IMG/VR virus record: IMGVR_UViG_3300021962_000061
Location: 1-64,000 of that record
From: a virus
Direction: 5' to 3' (one strand)
Length of the DNA: 64,000 nucleotides
Part shown: positions 55,099-62,983 of the stretch, in pieces
How the letters are laid out: each line of letters opens with the position of its first letter
How positions within the stretch are numbered: the first letter of the stretch is position 1
The notes under the pieces: generated by a model
What the model was told of the DNA's origin: nothing
The model's database searches: none
Seen by the model: only the letters and a program-made list of their open reading frames with translations
Program-made: the position numbers and the translations under genes

Positions 55099-55788
55099 AT
55101 GCCACTACCAAAAATTAACCAACCAATTTTTTCATTAACACTACCATCTACAGGTAAAGCAATTAGATTTAGACCCTTTACTGTTAGAGAAGAGAAGTTA
55201 TTGTTGATTGCTCAGGAATCCGGTGAACGTAAAGACATTATCAATGCATATAAGCAACTAATTAATAATTGCTGTATTGATCCAGTGGATGTTGACAAGT
55301 TAGCATCATTTGATATTGAGTACTTCTTTATCAATCTTAGATCTAAGTCTGTTTCAAATATTGCTAAAGTTATGATTACAGATCAAGACGATGGTAAGCA
55401 ATACGAAGTAGAATTCAATCTTGATAAAGCTGAAATTGTGAAGAAGAACGATATATCAAACAACATTAAGTTAACTGATAGCATTGGTGTTTTCCTCAAA
55501 TATCCAACATTTGAAATGTTATTGAGCCTTGATCTAGAAAAATTAGATACCATTGGTATTCTTCGAAGTTGTATTGATCAAATTTATGAAGGTGATCAAG
55601 TATTTGACACATCAAACTACACTACTAGTGAGATGGATGAATTTATTATGTCACTCAATAAACACCAGATGGAAAAAATTCAAGAATTCTTTGAGTCATT
55701 ACCAAAAATTGTTGCGCGTAGTAAATATGTAACTGCTGAAGGTAATGTCAAAGATATTGTGATTGAGGGCCTCGATAATTTTTTCTAG
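55099..55788 (+). CDS. 26: Tail assembly chaperone / hub protein gp26
   Basis: 229 residues (T4 gp26 has 208), with a strong GAGGTGA site. Start LPKINQPIFSLTLPSTGKAIRFRPFTVREEKLLL, then the DPVDVDKLASFDIEYFFINLRSKSV block and FIMSLNKHQMEKIQEFFESLPK, fit the T4 baseplate gp26 family. It lies directly before the tape-measure gene, like the G chaperone of lambda. The last codons are a frameshift signal; see next entry. Confidence 0.85.
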   Translation: MPLPKINQPIFSLTLPSTGKAIRFRPFTVREEKLLLIAQESGERKDIINAYKQLINNCCIDPVDVDKLASFDIEYFFINLRSKSVSNIAKVMITDQDDGKQYEVEFNLDKAEIVKKNDISNNIKLTDSIGVFLKYPTFEMLLSLDLEKLDTIGILRSCIDQIYEGDQVFDTSNYTTSEMDEFIMSLNKHQMEKIQEFFESLPKIVARSKYVTAEGNVKDIVIEGLDNFF

Positions 55789-55815
55789 TCCTGGCTGGGT
55801 ATAACAACCTAGCCA
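55779..55815 (+). promoter_or_regulatory. Programmed -1 ribosomal frameshift signal
   Basis: The zero frame reads ..AAT TTT TTC TAG. The heptamer T TTT TTC (55779-55785) is a canonical slippery site, one base before the stop. After 6 bases an 8-bp hairpin follows: TGGCTGGG (55792-55799) with CCTAGCCA (55808-55815), one G-U pair and an 8-base loop. A -1 slip leads straight into the gp51-like frame, which is open to 55979. Confidence 0.85.
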
Positions 55816-55979
55816 ATTATTACCAGACTGTATTTGCATTATGTCAGCATCATAAATATTCAATTAGAGATATTGAAGATTTGATGCCTTATGAAAGAGA
55901 CATATACTTAACATTATTAATAGATTTTCTTGAAAAAGAAAAGGAAAACTTAAGAAAGCAAGGAATTAGGGACGTATAG
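55785..55979 (+). CDS. 51: gp51-like extension expressed by -1 frameshift from gp26
   Basis: 64 codons in the -1 frame from the slippery site, ending TAG at 55977-55979. The product continues LVLAGYNNLANYYQTVFALC, then SIRDIEDLMPYERDIY and a charged helical tail. The part after NNLANYYQ resembles the 'T' part of tail chaperones (lambda GT, T4 gp51 class). No ATG, GTG or TTG occurs in its first 96 bases, so independent initiation is unlikely; the first is TTG at 55881. The fused protein would be about 293 residues. Confidence 0.8.
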   Translation, partial: LVLAGYNNLANYYQTVFALCQHHKYSIRDIEDLMPYERDIYLTLLIDFLEKEKENLRKQGIRDV

Positions 55980-55982
55980 TTA

Positions 55983-58034
55983 ATGGCTGATAAACCACTA
56001 CCAAATGTAAACCAACAAGATCCAGCCCGAGCTGTTATTCAGGTTAAGCTGGACAGTGGCCAGTTTAAAGTTCTGGATAGAATGGTTTTGTTGTTAACTA
56101 ATGTGTCCGACAACCTCTACAACTTAACAGGGTTTATGGGCGCCCAGCTCACTTCTCTTAAGGAAACGGAAGCTGCACTAAAGGAAATGGCAGCTGTTGA
56201 TGAAGGAAAGGAAAGGGAAAAGGCTCTTGAGAAAGAACGAAAGCAGGTACCACAGCAAGAAAAAAAGAACCCATTCCAAAAAATTATAGATTTCTTTGAT
56301 AACATTATTAATGTTCTTCTGCCCTTCATTATTGGCTTTTTTATTGGACTGAAGAAAGAAATAGGGCTGATAGCAGCTCTTGCGTTAGTCTTTAGAAAAC
56401 AAATATTTTCAATATTTAAACTTGTTTTTGATCAAATAAAGAAAGTAGTCCTTGCTCGGAGTGGGACAGCTGCTACAGATAAAGCGGCAGGAGCAGCCGG
56501 AGCGGCTGGCCAGCAGGTGCCAGAATCACCTGAAGGTAAGGGAGCTAAGGGTGCAAAGAAAGGACCTTCTGGATTAGACAAGTTCCTGGAAGGGGCTAGA
56601 AAGACTGGCAAGGCTATAAAGGACTTGTTCGTAGGTATTGCTGATACTATTGCCAAGGTTCTTGGTAAGCTAGCTGGTGGTATCAAAGATTTTATATCAA
56701 AAGTTTCACAAGGTATCAAGACGCTTTTACAAAACATCGCCAAAGGTATTGAAAGCTTTGGTAAGGGCAATGTATTAAAGGGTGCAGCTGCTCTATTGGT
56801 TGTATCTGGTGCTCTGTTCGTTGCTGCCAAGGCATTCAAAGAATTTGCAGATGTCAAGTGGGAATCTGTTGCCAAGGGCTTAGTGGGCATTACTGGACTT
56901 GTTGTCGTAATGAAACTACTAGAGAAAGTAACAGGTAGTATTATTAAGGGTGCTGCAGCTCTTGCAATTATGTCAGGCGCATTATTTATTGCTGGCAAAG
57001 CATTCCAACAATTTGCTGATGTCAATTGGGAAACATTGGCCATCGCTGCAGTTGGTATTGGTGGTCTGGCAGCTGCAATGATGCTGCTTGGTCCAGCAAT
57101 TGTTCCTATTACTTTGGGTGCTGCTGCTCTTGGTGTTATGAGCTTGGCGCTAGCTGGGTTTGGAGCAGCTGTACAAGTACTAGCAGCTGGCTTACCTACA
57201 ATTAGTGAATTTATTAAAACTTTGGCTACTATTGATGGTGGAGCACTGCTGCTTGCTGCCTCGGGCATAACGGCTATTGGTGTAGCGTTAGCAGCATTAG
57301 GTGCTGGCCAGGTTATACAAGCATTGGGTAACTTTGTTTCTGGAATCTTGAGTTTTGGTGAAGAAGACATCTTTACCAAACTAACGAACCTTGGTAAAGT
57401 TGCTGGTGATTTAAATCAATTACCAGCTACACTAGAAGCTCTTGGTGGATTGTCAAACTTCAAAGTCTCAAGTGACTTTATGAAGAATGTTGATATACTA
57501 TCAGGTGGCCTAAAGAAAATAGCTGATGCTGCTAAAGGATTTGAAAACACAGACGATTCTCTAACTGCTTTAGCTAAGATTGCTGGGGCAATGGGTAAAC
57601 CTGCTGGTGGCGCCGCTGGCAAACCTGCTGCTACTGGCGGACCAATGTACAGTGAAAAGGATCTTGCTGATCAGAAGAAGCGTTTAGAGATAGCTGAGAA
57701 GGCTGGCGGAAAGGCTGCTATTAGTGTAGAACGTAGTCGACTCCAAAACATGGAGTCCCGAAATAGATTGGCAGCAGCTGAAGGTCCTAATGTTAAGCCT
57801 GTACCAACAGGCGTACCGGGTCAAACATTAAATGCTGAGTCTCAGGCTATTAATAACCGTGCCACTGCTGGCCAGGGGGCAGGCGTTTCACAAAACGTTG
57901 TTGCACCAACTACAACTGTTAACCAAAGTAGCAGTCAAAACTTAAGCACATACCCATCTGCAACACCTGCATTTGGTTCATGGCAAAGCCAATTCTACAA
58001 TCTTGGCTTGTCTGGCCGGCGTCCAGAATTTTAA
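55983..58034 (+). CDS. 29: Tape-measure / hub protein (gp29-like)
   Basis: 683 residues (T4 gp29 has 590), directly after the chaperone frame. An Ala/Gly/Leu-rich protein with hydrophobic segments: about 103-133, and two tandem about 58-residue units GAAALxxxSGALFxA-x-KAF..FADV from about residue 264. Helical and Ala-rich to about 450, then a Gly/Ala/Pro-rich C-terminus. Long tail-internal proteins with membrane-like segments act as tape measures and may enter the host membrane. No peptidase motif is seen. The C-terminus overlaps the convergent lipoprotein gene by 4 bases. Confidence 0.75.
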   Translation: MADKPLPNVNQQDPARAVIQVKLDSGQFKVLDRMVLLLTNVSDNLYNLTGFMGAQLTSLKETEAALKEMAAVDEGKEREKALEKERKQVPQQEKKNPFQKIIDFFDNIINVLLPFIIGFFIGLKKEIGLIAALALVFRKQIFSIFKLVFDQIKKVVLARSGTAATDKAAGAAGAAGQQVPESPEGKGAKGAKKGPSGLDKFLEGARKTGKAIKDLFVGIADTIAKVLGKLAGGIKDFISKVSQGIKTLLQNIAKGIESFGKGNVLKGAAALLVVSGALFVAAKAFKEFADVKWESVAKGLVGITGLVVVMKLLEKVTGSIIKGAAALAIMSGALFIAGKAFQQFADVNWETLAIAAVGIGGLAAAMMLLGPAIVPITLGAAALGVMSLALAGFGAAVQVLAAGLPTISEFIKTLATIDGGALLLAASGITAIGVALAALGAGQVIQALGNFVSGILSFGEEDIFTKLTNLGKVAGDLNQLPATLEALGGLSNFKVSSDFMKNVDILSGGLKKIADAAKGFENTDDSLTALAKIAGAMGKPAGGAAGKPAATGGPMYSEKDLADQKKRLEIAEKAGGKAAISVERSRLQNMESRNRLAAAEGPNVKPVPTGVPGQTLNAESQAINNRATAGQGAGVSQNVVAPTTTVNQSSSQNLSTYPSATPAFGSWQSQFYNLGLSGRRPEF

Positions 58035-59593
58035 TTATATACACTTAAGTCTGGGTAGCACATAGCCAAAGCATCTTGCTTGGTACCAATTGTTTCCCTT
58101 AGCTTGTTGTTTGTGTTTTTAGTGAACACAGTACACATAAACAGTTGGGCAACACCATCATATCTAAAAACAGCATCCTCTGTATTAGAACCCGTTTGCA
58201 ATATCCAGGATGATCCATACGTAGCCACAATTGTATCAATTTGGTTTGGGCTATATGGAAGCTGCTGTAGTTCTGATAGAGCTTGAGCGGAATCAAACTG
58301 AGTTGTGATCGGATCAGTACTTATATAGCTACTCAAGTACTGCAATGTTGGTACAGTAGTTCCATAATATCTAAACAAGCTGTATGTGTAGCCATTGCTA
58401 GTGGGCTGGTGGCTAACCTGTCTTGAAAATTGTACACCCTGATCCACTTTATTACATCCATATGTTTGAGTTGCATCAACAATTGGCGATCTATAGTTAA
58501 ACTCAACAGTTGGTGTGCTAAACGATAACATATTACTACACGTATTGTTCTTTTTAGTAAACACTACACTTCTGTTAGTAAATTTAATAACTCTTCTGCT
58601 ATATGAGGATGCTTTGATTAGATTCGTATCAGTTTCAACATTAACTACTTGACATCCATAGATGTTGTCTTCACCGCAAAGCGAATCCACCACTAATCCA
58701 TCATTGCGCAATCTTGTGCCTCTACTAACAAGAAAAACATTACCCGATTCATTCGTAGGCATAGTTAACTGATTACTATACACAGAAAGATCAAATGATA
58801 CAGATTGAGGATTTGTATCAATTATTTGTTTGATGACATCAAAATTAATATTATAGAAGCTCCTTACTTGACCGGTGGCTCCTAAATTCGTTTGTATTGA
58901 TTGAGTAACTCTCTTACTAATCTGCTGATAGGCTGCAAGATAGTCAACTATAAGCTCACCTTTTTGTTGAGCTGCAGTATCATTTGAAAGAATGTAGTCA
59001 TTGTAAAATGTCGATATGTCTACGCCTATATCTTTCATTTTTACGGCGAATGATTCCACTTCCTTTTTAGCCAAAGTAGCAACGTTGTTTGACTGACTAC
59101 TGCATCCATCACCAACACTAATGCTTGTGGATGAAACAATATCAGAGATAGCTACTGCAAATAAAGTAGTGAAGGGTGTTAAATTGACATTTGTTTGATT
59201 TGATCCAACCCAAGACCCAGGTAGGTGAAGCATAGTGTATGGTACACTAACCACTCCTCGATCACTGTCTACAGCTCCTGCGGGAACATTAACAACTATT
59301 GGTCTGTCTTGCCAGCACTGGAAATTGCTTACCTGTTCTTGTGTAAATTGCCAGCTTCCATCAGATCCGGATACTGTTATTGGTTCACCGGTCTCGTGAC
59401 TCATGCTCCAGTTTACATCAATATAGATACTAGCTCCAGAAACATATCCGTCAATAACTTTACCAGCTATTACGGATGGTATTGTCTGTACAGTAGCTGC
59501 TTTAGATAAAGTGGGGGTGGAAGAATTTTCTTCTCCACCCCCACACGATGCTACAACTAGGCACACTAGTATGCCTACTGTTGCTCTGTTCAT
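58031..59593 (-). CDS. Phage-encoded lipoprotein of bacterial type (520 residues)
   Basis: Signal peptide and lipobox MNRATVGILVCLVVASCGGG, with cleavage before Cys17 (V-A-S-C); Gly at +2 suggests outer-membrane sorting by the E. coli rule. Then a Ser/Thr linker and GKVIDGYVSGASIYIDVN, a beta-sandwich start common in bacterial surface lipoproteins of the 'GxVxDGxVSGAxVxxD' type. About nine further Cys in the body suggest disulfides. It lies 5 bases after the gp32 stop with a weak ribosome site. Superinfection exclusion or receptor masking (as with T5 Llp) is possible; not proven. Confidence 0.75.
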   Translation of the reverse strand: MNRATVGILVCLVVASCGGGEENSSTPTLSKAATVQTIPSVIAGKVIDGYVSGASIYIDVNWSMSHETGEPITVSGSDGSWQFTQEQVSNFQCWQDRPIVVNVPAGAVDSDRGVVSVPYTMLHLPGSWVGSNQTNVNLTPFTTLFAVAISDIVSSTSISVGDGCSSQSNNVATLAKKEVESFAVKMKDIGVDISTFYNDYILSNDTAAQQKGELIVDYLAAYQQISKRVTQSIQTNLGATGQVRSFYNINFDVIKQIIDTNPQSVSFDLSVYSNQLTMPTNESGNVFLVSRGTRLRNDGLVVDSLCGEDNIYGCQVVNVETDTNLIKASSYSRRVIKFTNRSVVFTKKNNTCSNMLSFSTPTVEFNYRSPIVDATQTYGCNKVDQGVQFSRQVSHQPTSNGYTYSLFRYYGTTVPTLQYLSSYISTDPITTQFDSAQALSELQQLPYSPNQIDTIVATYGSSWILQTGSNTEDAVFRYDGVAQLFMCTVFTKNTNNKLRETIGTKQDALAMCYPDLSVYN

Positions 59594-59598
59594 TTTTT

Positions 59599-60522
59599 TT
59601 ATTCTTCAGCTAACTTCTTGAAGAAATCAGGAAGGTTATCTTCTGAATCCGAAGGCGTGAATACATCATCGCTCTCGTTCCAGCTCTCCTTCTGAGCCTT
59701 AGGTGCAGCTGCCTTAGGACGATATGCAGGTGCTGCAACCTCATCCTCTTCTTCTTCAATAGCACGAGTCATTGGAGCACTCTGGCCAAGAGACTTAGCC
59801 AGGCGAGCCTTGAGATCATCATAGCTCTTGAATTCCTTCTTGTCAGTGAACTGAGCAAGAGAGTGTTCTGATTGCCATACCTTCTCTAACTTAGCATCAT
59901 CGTCAAGCAATGCAGCTGGTGCATCGAACTCAGACTTATCGTAGTTACGATAGCCTTCAACCTTACGAATCTTCAACTTGAAGTCAGCACCTTCCCACAT
60001 ATCAAAAGGATTGACTGCTTCCTCATCTTCAAACTCAGGATACATGGCATTGTTGATCTTATCATAGATCTTCTTACCATACTTGAACAAGAACACCTTA
60101 CCTTCATTGGAAGGGTTAGCAGGGTCACGAACCACATAGATGTTTGAGATGAAGTTTAGCTTACGCTTACGGGCTGAAACAATCTTCTTGTTTGCATCCA
60201 CTCCACTATTCCAAAGAACAGTGTTCTCTTCACATGCGGGGCACTTATCGCCAAGAGTCGTAGGACAGTTCTCAATGAACCAACCACCAGGACCTTGGAA
60301 GCCATGAGAGAATATGCGAACGAAAGGATTGTCTTCACCAGAAGGAGCAGGAAGAAATCGAATGACGGCAAAGCCGTTACCTGCTTGGTCAACGCCAGGT
60401 TGCCAGAAACGATTATCGTCGTTACTACCACCTTGTCTGTCGTTGATCTTCTTTACTGTATCTGCCAACTTATCAAAGTCGGACTTACGATTGCGCTTTA
60501 ATTGATCAAATGCATTTGCCAT
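59599..60522 (-). CDS. 32: Single-stranded DNA-binding protein gp32
   Basis: 307 residues from the ATG at 60522 (MANAFDQLKR), with GGAG upstream; an upstream start at 60567 is not supported by the family. gp32 coats ssDNA in replication, repair and recombination. The zinc site is clear: His73 in FSHGF, Cys86, Cys94 and Cys97 in CPTTLGDKCPACEE. The C-terminus is acidic and low-complexity (EEEEDEV, EDNLPDFFKKLAEE), as in T4, where it recruits other replication proteins. Confidence 0.96.
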   Translation of the reverse strand: MANAFDQLKRNRKSDFDKLADTVKKINDRQGGSNDDNRFWQPGVDQAGNGFAVIRFLPAPSGEDNPFVRIFSHGFQGPGGWFIENCPTTLGDKCPACEENTVLWNSGVDANKKIVSARKRKLNFISNIYVVRDPANPSNEGKVFLFKYGKKIYDKINNAMYPEFEDEEAVNPFDMWEGADFKLKIRKVEGYRNYDKSEFDAPAALLDDDAKLEKVWQSEHSLAQFTDKKEFKSYDDLKARLAKSLGQSAPMTRAIEEEEDEVAAPAYRPKAAAPKAQKESWNESDDVFTPSDSEDNLPDFFKKLAEE

Positions 60523-60547
60523 ATAATTGTATCTCCGTATAGATGTA

Positions 60548-60588
60548 TAGTGTATTAGTTTGTTCACAATTAAACATAATATACACTA
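60548..60588. other. Inverted repeat in the gp32 leader
   Basis: TAGTGTAT (60548-60555) and ATACACTA (60581-60588) are an 8-bp inverted repeat around 25 AT-rich bases. T4 gp32 represses its own message at a leader pseudoknot and unstructured run; a related control is possible here. The upstream arm overlaps the promoter and may not be in late transcripts. Confidence 0.4.
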
Positions 60589-60594
60589 TTTATA
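60587..60594 (-). promoter_or_regulatory. T4-type late promoter upstream of gp32
   Basis: Exact TATAAATA on the minus strand, leader about 60 bases to the gp32 ATG. gp32 also needs early expression, for which I could not define a separate promoter with confidence. Confidence 0.7.
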
Positions 60595-60600
60595 ATACCA

Positions 60601-61185
60601 TTAAAGATCGAAATAGTCAACAGTTAACTTCTTAATTTTTACTTTATCATACTTAACAAATGGTTTGTACTTCTGTAATTTGTTTAACTGTACTGGCCAA
60701 ATTGCCGGATCCATAATTTCATTTTCCCAATAAGGGAAGAAGTTCAATTGGGAATTCAGCAAAATCATGGTTTCTGGATAAATAGTAGTTCCAATCAACA
60801 TTTTTAGCAGCTTAGGGTGTTGACCATTAACTACTCTCAATGATTGGTCAATATCGTGGGGCAGCTTCTTTATGTCTTCTTGGTAGGTGTAAGATATAGC
60901 ATCTTGTCTCTTCTTCCAACGAAGATACACATCCTCGCTCATTTCGGCGTTTACAATATCTCCAATCCAAGCATTTGGATCATCAACAAAGTTAGATACA
61001 AGAAGACCAATAGGGTCAGAATGCTTCTGAAGCTTCGAAAAGAAATACTTGTCCTTGCGAACTTCAAAAGCAGTGAGCTGAACTTTAACTTTGCCGTTGT
61101 ACTTGAAGAAATCATAGCTAGTATGAAAGTGATTCTTGATTGCTACGTAAAGTTGATACGCTTCGTACGGACTTTGTAGTTGCAT
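60601..61185 (-). CDS. 59: Helicase loader gp59
   Basis: 194 residues from the ATG at 61185 (T4 gp59 has 217); the 14-residue upstream extension is not supported by T4 similarity. The N-terminus SPYEAYQLYVAIKNHFHTSYDFFKYN, then EVRKDKYFFSKL and LLVSNFVDDPNAWIGD closely follow T4 gp59. gp59 loads helicase gp41 on gp32-coated forks. The start overlaps the upstream gene by 68 bases. Confidence 0.92.
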   Translation of the reverse strand: MQLQSPYEAYQLYVAIKNHFHTSYDFFKYNGKVKVQLTAFEVRKDKYFFSKLQKHSDPIGLLVSNFVDDPNAWIGDIVNAEMSEDVYLRWKKRQDAISYTYQEDIKKLPHDIDQSLRVVNGQHPKLLKMLIGTTIYPETMILLNSQLNFFPYWENEIMDPAIWPVQLNKLQKYKPFVKYDKVKIKKLTVDYFDL

Positions 61186-61756
61186 CTGTATACCACTTAG
61201 GAGGGGTTGTATATCGCCAGCGAGCAAACTTAGACTTGCTACCGATGTAAAAATTTCTATAAGCCTTTACAGGATCTTCGTCTTTATACTCATCTGGCAT
61301 CGCCTGAACAAATGACTTCAACTTATAAACTTTATCTGTTGTACCATAGGTCCAATCATAGTTAGGCATATTTTGAGGTGGCCCTCTATCTGCTATACAT
61401 CTAAGGATAGGACTACAAGCATGGCTTTTACGAAACCGCTTTTGATATTCCGACTCTAATGCAACAGTATGTAAAAATAGCCATTCGTAATGGACAGCAT
61501 CTTCTCTAATCCAAATGTTGCATGGATGTTTAAAGTGAACAGCATGGTAAAGAACTTTATCTCTACGATCAGCCAAACGATAGCGAGGGACATTACGCTT
61601 TCCAGAATTAGATGGAGCAATTTCCATTTTACCATCTAGCACTCTATGGCAAGTTGACAGCATCTGGATGCTCTCGGTGAACATCTTGACAACATGCTGG
61701 TCACAAAGCATTTGTGCAGCTATGAATGGGTTACGATCTACAATAAAAATATTCAT
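61118..61756 (-). CDS. Conserved marine-virus protein of unknown function (212 residues)
   Basis: Start MNIFIVDRNPFIAAQMLCDQ with HVVKM is a pattern I associate with an uncharacterised phage and large-virus family ('MNIFVLxxDP...AQxxxxKHVVKM'). Conserved His-Pro-Cys (FKHPCNIWIRE) and several His/Trp/Tyr residues hint at an enzyme, but no known active site is recognisable. The last 22 codons overlap gp59 in another frame. It starts 2 bases after the sulfotransferase stop. Confidence 0.7.
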   Translation of the reverse strand: MNIFIVDRNPFIAAQMLCDQHVVKMFTESIQMLSTCHRVLDGKMEIAPSNSGKRNVPRYRLADRRDKVLYHAVHFKHPCNIWIREDAVHYEWLFLHTVALESEYQKRFRKSHACSPILRCIADRGPPQNMPNYDWTYGTTDKVYKLKSFVQAMPDEYKDEDPVKAYRNFYIGSKSKFARWRYTTPPKWYTDATTKSVRSVSTLRSNQESLSY

Positions 61757-61758
61757 AA

Positions 61759-62346
61759 CTAACTGATGTGTTCTAGTAGTTTGTCTATATTACTACATTT
61801 CTCTAGGAACGTCAAGTCTGGCTCCCACATTGTTAGGATTCTTTGCTTCTGTGTTTCGGTAAGTTCAACGTCAACGTTTGTTTGGTTTAACTTCTGAGGA
61901 AGGTCAAGGTCGGTGATGTTGAACATATCACCACTAAATGATTTGAGGAAGTACGTCTGCGATCTCAAATGAATGTTCAAATCCCCTTCATTATCAACTT
62001 TACTAATATATGTAATTAGTTCGTCAATTGACATTCCTCGAATTTCTGGAATAGCATCTTTCCTTACGTACCTAAAGTCACTATATAATGACTTGAACCT
62101 TTCAACAGGATCCCTAACAACTGTAAAGTTATAAAGGCCATTTGTATTAGCATCTAGTGGTGTTATATAGTCAGCAAGATCCTCGTGGTGGATCCATTGA
62201 TTGGATTGATTGTCTAAAGATTTCAACCACCTTGGTTGATACTTCTTCATTAATAAGTACTTGACTGTAGTATTGCCGCACTTAGGAATTGCCCAAAAGT
62301 TGCAGGGACCAATACTGGCAATACTATACGTAAGTTTGACGCTCAT
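61759..62346 (-). CDS. Sulfotransferase-family protein
   Basis: 195 residues. The 5'-phosphosulfate loop appears as AIPKCGNTTVKYLL (residues about 19-32; Lys22 and Thr26 would bind PAPS) and the 3'-phosphate site as VVRDPVERFKSLYSDF (Arg78, Ser86), the layout of the Sulfotransfer_2-type fold. His53/His54 after W51 could include the catalytic base. It would move sulfate from PAPS to a hydroxyl of a sugar or other acceptor; acceptor unknown. The start overlaps the upstream gene by 23 bases. Confidence 0.8.
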   Translation of the reverse strand: MSVKLTYSIASIGPCNFWAIPKCGNTTVKYLLMKKYQPRWLKSLDNQSNQWIHHEDLADYITPLDANTNGLYNFTVVRDPVERFKSLYSDFRYVRKDAIPEIRGMSIDELITYISKVDNEGDLNIHLRSQTYFLKSFSGDMFNITDLDLPQKLNQTNVDVELTETQKQRILTMWEPDLTFLEKCSNIDKLLEHIS

Positions 62347-62983
62347 AAGGTAACAAAGATTGTTGTATTGTGGAGTAGTTAACTAAACCAACATTGTATG
62401 TTTCCCTAGCATACACAGCTAGTCTATTATAAAAGAATTGAATTATTTCTTCGTCTGTTAGATCGCACCATGGCTTATTATAATATGCGTTGAGTGTTGA
62501 GCGGTTATACTCTCTTTGAAACTTGGCCATCAATGAGGGATCTGAATAACCCTTAAGTTCAATGTCTATTCCCCTACCATAGTAAGCAGTTGATTGGTTT
62601 GGGCCATTATAGACCATATCAGCTCCAATAAAGCCAATTTGGTTGATTGCTTTTCCAAAATAAACAAGAGAGCAATATGCTGTAGCCAATACAGTACTAC
62701 GTCCACATATATCCCAGCCACCACACTGCTCAACAGCATACATTGCACTAGCTTGATTGAAAAAATTGCCCTCAGGCTGACTGGATGATAGATCTATAGG
62801 AGTTAAATTTTGAGGGAACCCAATAGACTCAACATACTCTTTTTCATAATCTTCTGAACAACAAAAGTAGTTCCACTTTACTCTACCATGAGCATTGTTG
62901 ACGGCGATAACTGTATGTGTAGATAAGTCCCAGTTATCCGTCTGCTCAATTGAAAACCCACTACCACAAATTAGTACGTTCAT
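62324..62983 (-). CDS. Rossmann-like protein, possibly DUF115 / glycan-related
   Basis: 219 residues from the ATG at 62983 (MNVLICGSGFSIEQTDNWDL), which overlaps the oxygenase stop as ATGA. The start 'V-L-I-C-G-S-G-x-S-x-x-x', then VIAVNNAHG and later INQIGFIGADMVYNG, recalls MptE/DUF115-like or sialyltransferase-like folds found in marine phages. No clear catalytic residues. Presumed nucleotide or nucleotide-sugar binding; substrate unknown. Confidence 0.55.
   Translation of the reverse strand: MNVLICGSGFSIEQTDNWDLSTHTVIAVNNAHGRVKWNYFCCSEDYEKEYVESIGFPQNLTPIDLSSSQPEGNFFNQASAMYAVEQCGGWDICGRSTVLATAYCSLVYFGKAINQIGFIGADMVYNGPNQSTAYYGRGIDIELKGYSDPSLMAKFQREYNRSTLNAYYNKPWCDLTDEEIIQFFYNRLAVYARETYNVGLVNYSTIQQSLLPYERQTYV

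Noticed and set aside
55770-55800. gp26/gp51 frame break as a sequencing error
   Set aside because: Slippery heptamer, correct spacer and hairpin are all present; an error would not create them. Still testable.
55851-55858. CATAAATA on the + strand inside the gp51 frame
   Set aside because: One mismatch, coding, and 125 bases before gp29; chance match likely.
56432-57379. 315-codon open frame antisense to the tape-measure gene
   Set aside because: It is a shadow of the Ala/Gly-rich + strand gene; no ribosome site, and composition mirrors the sense codons.
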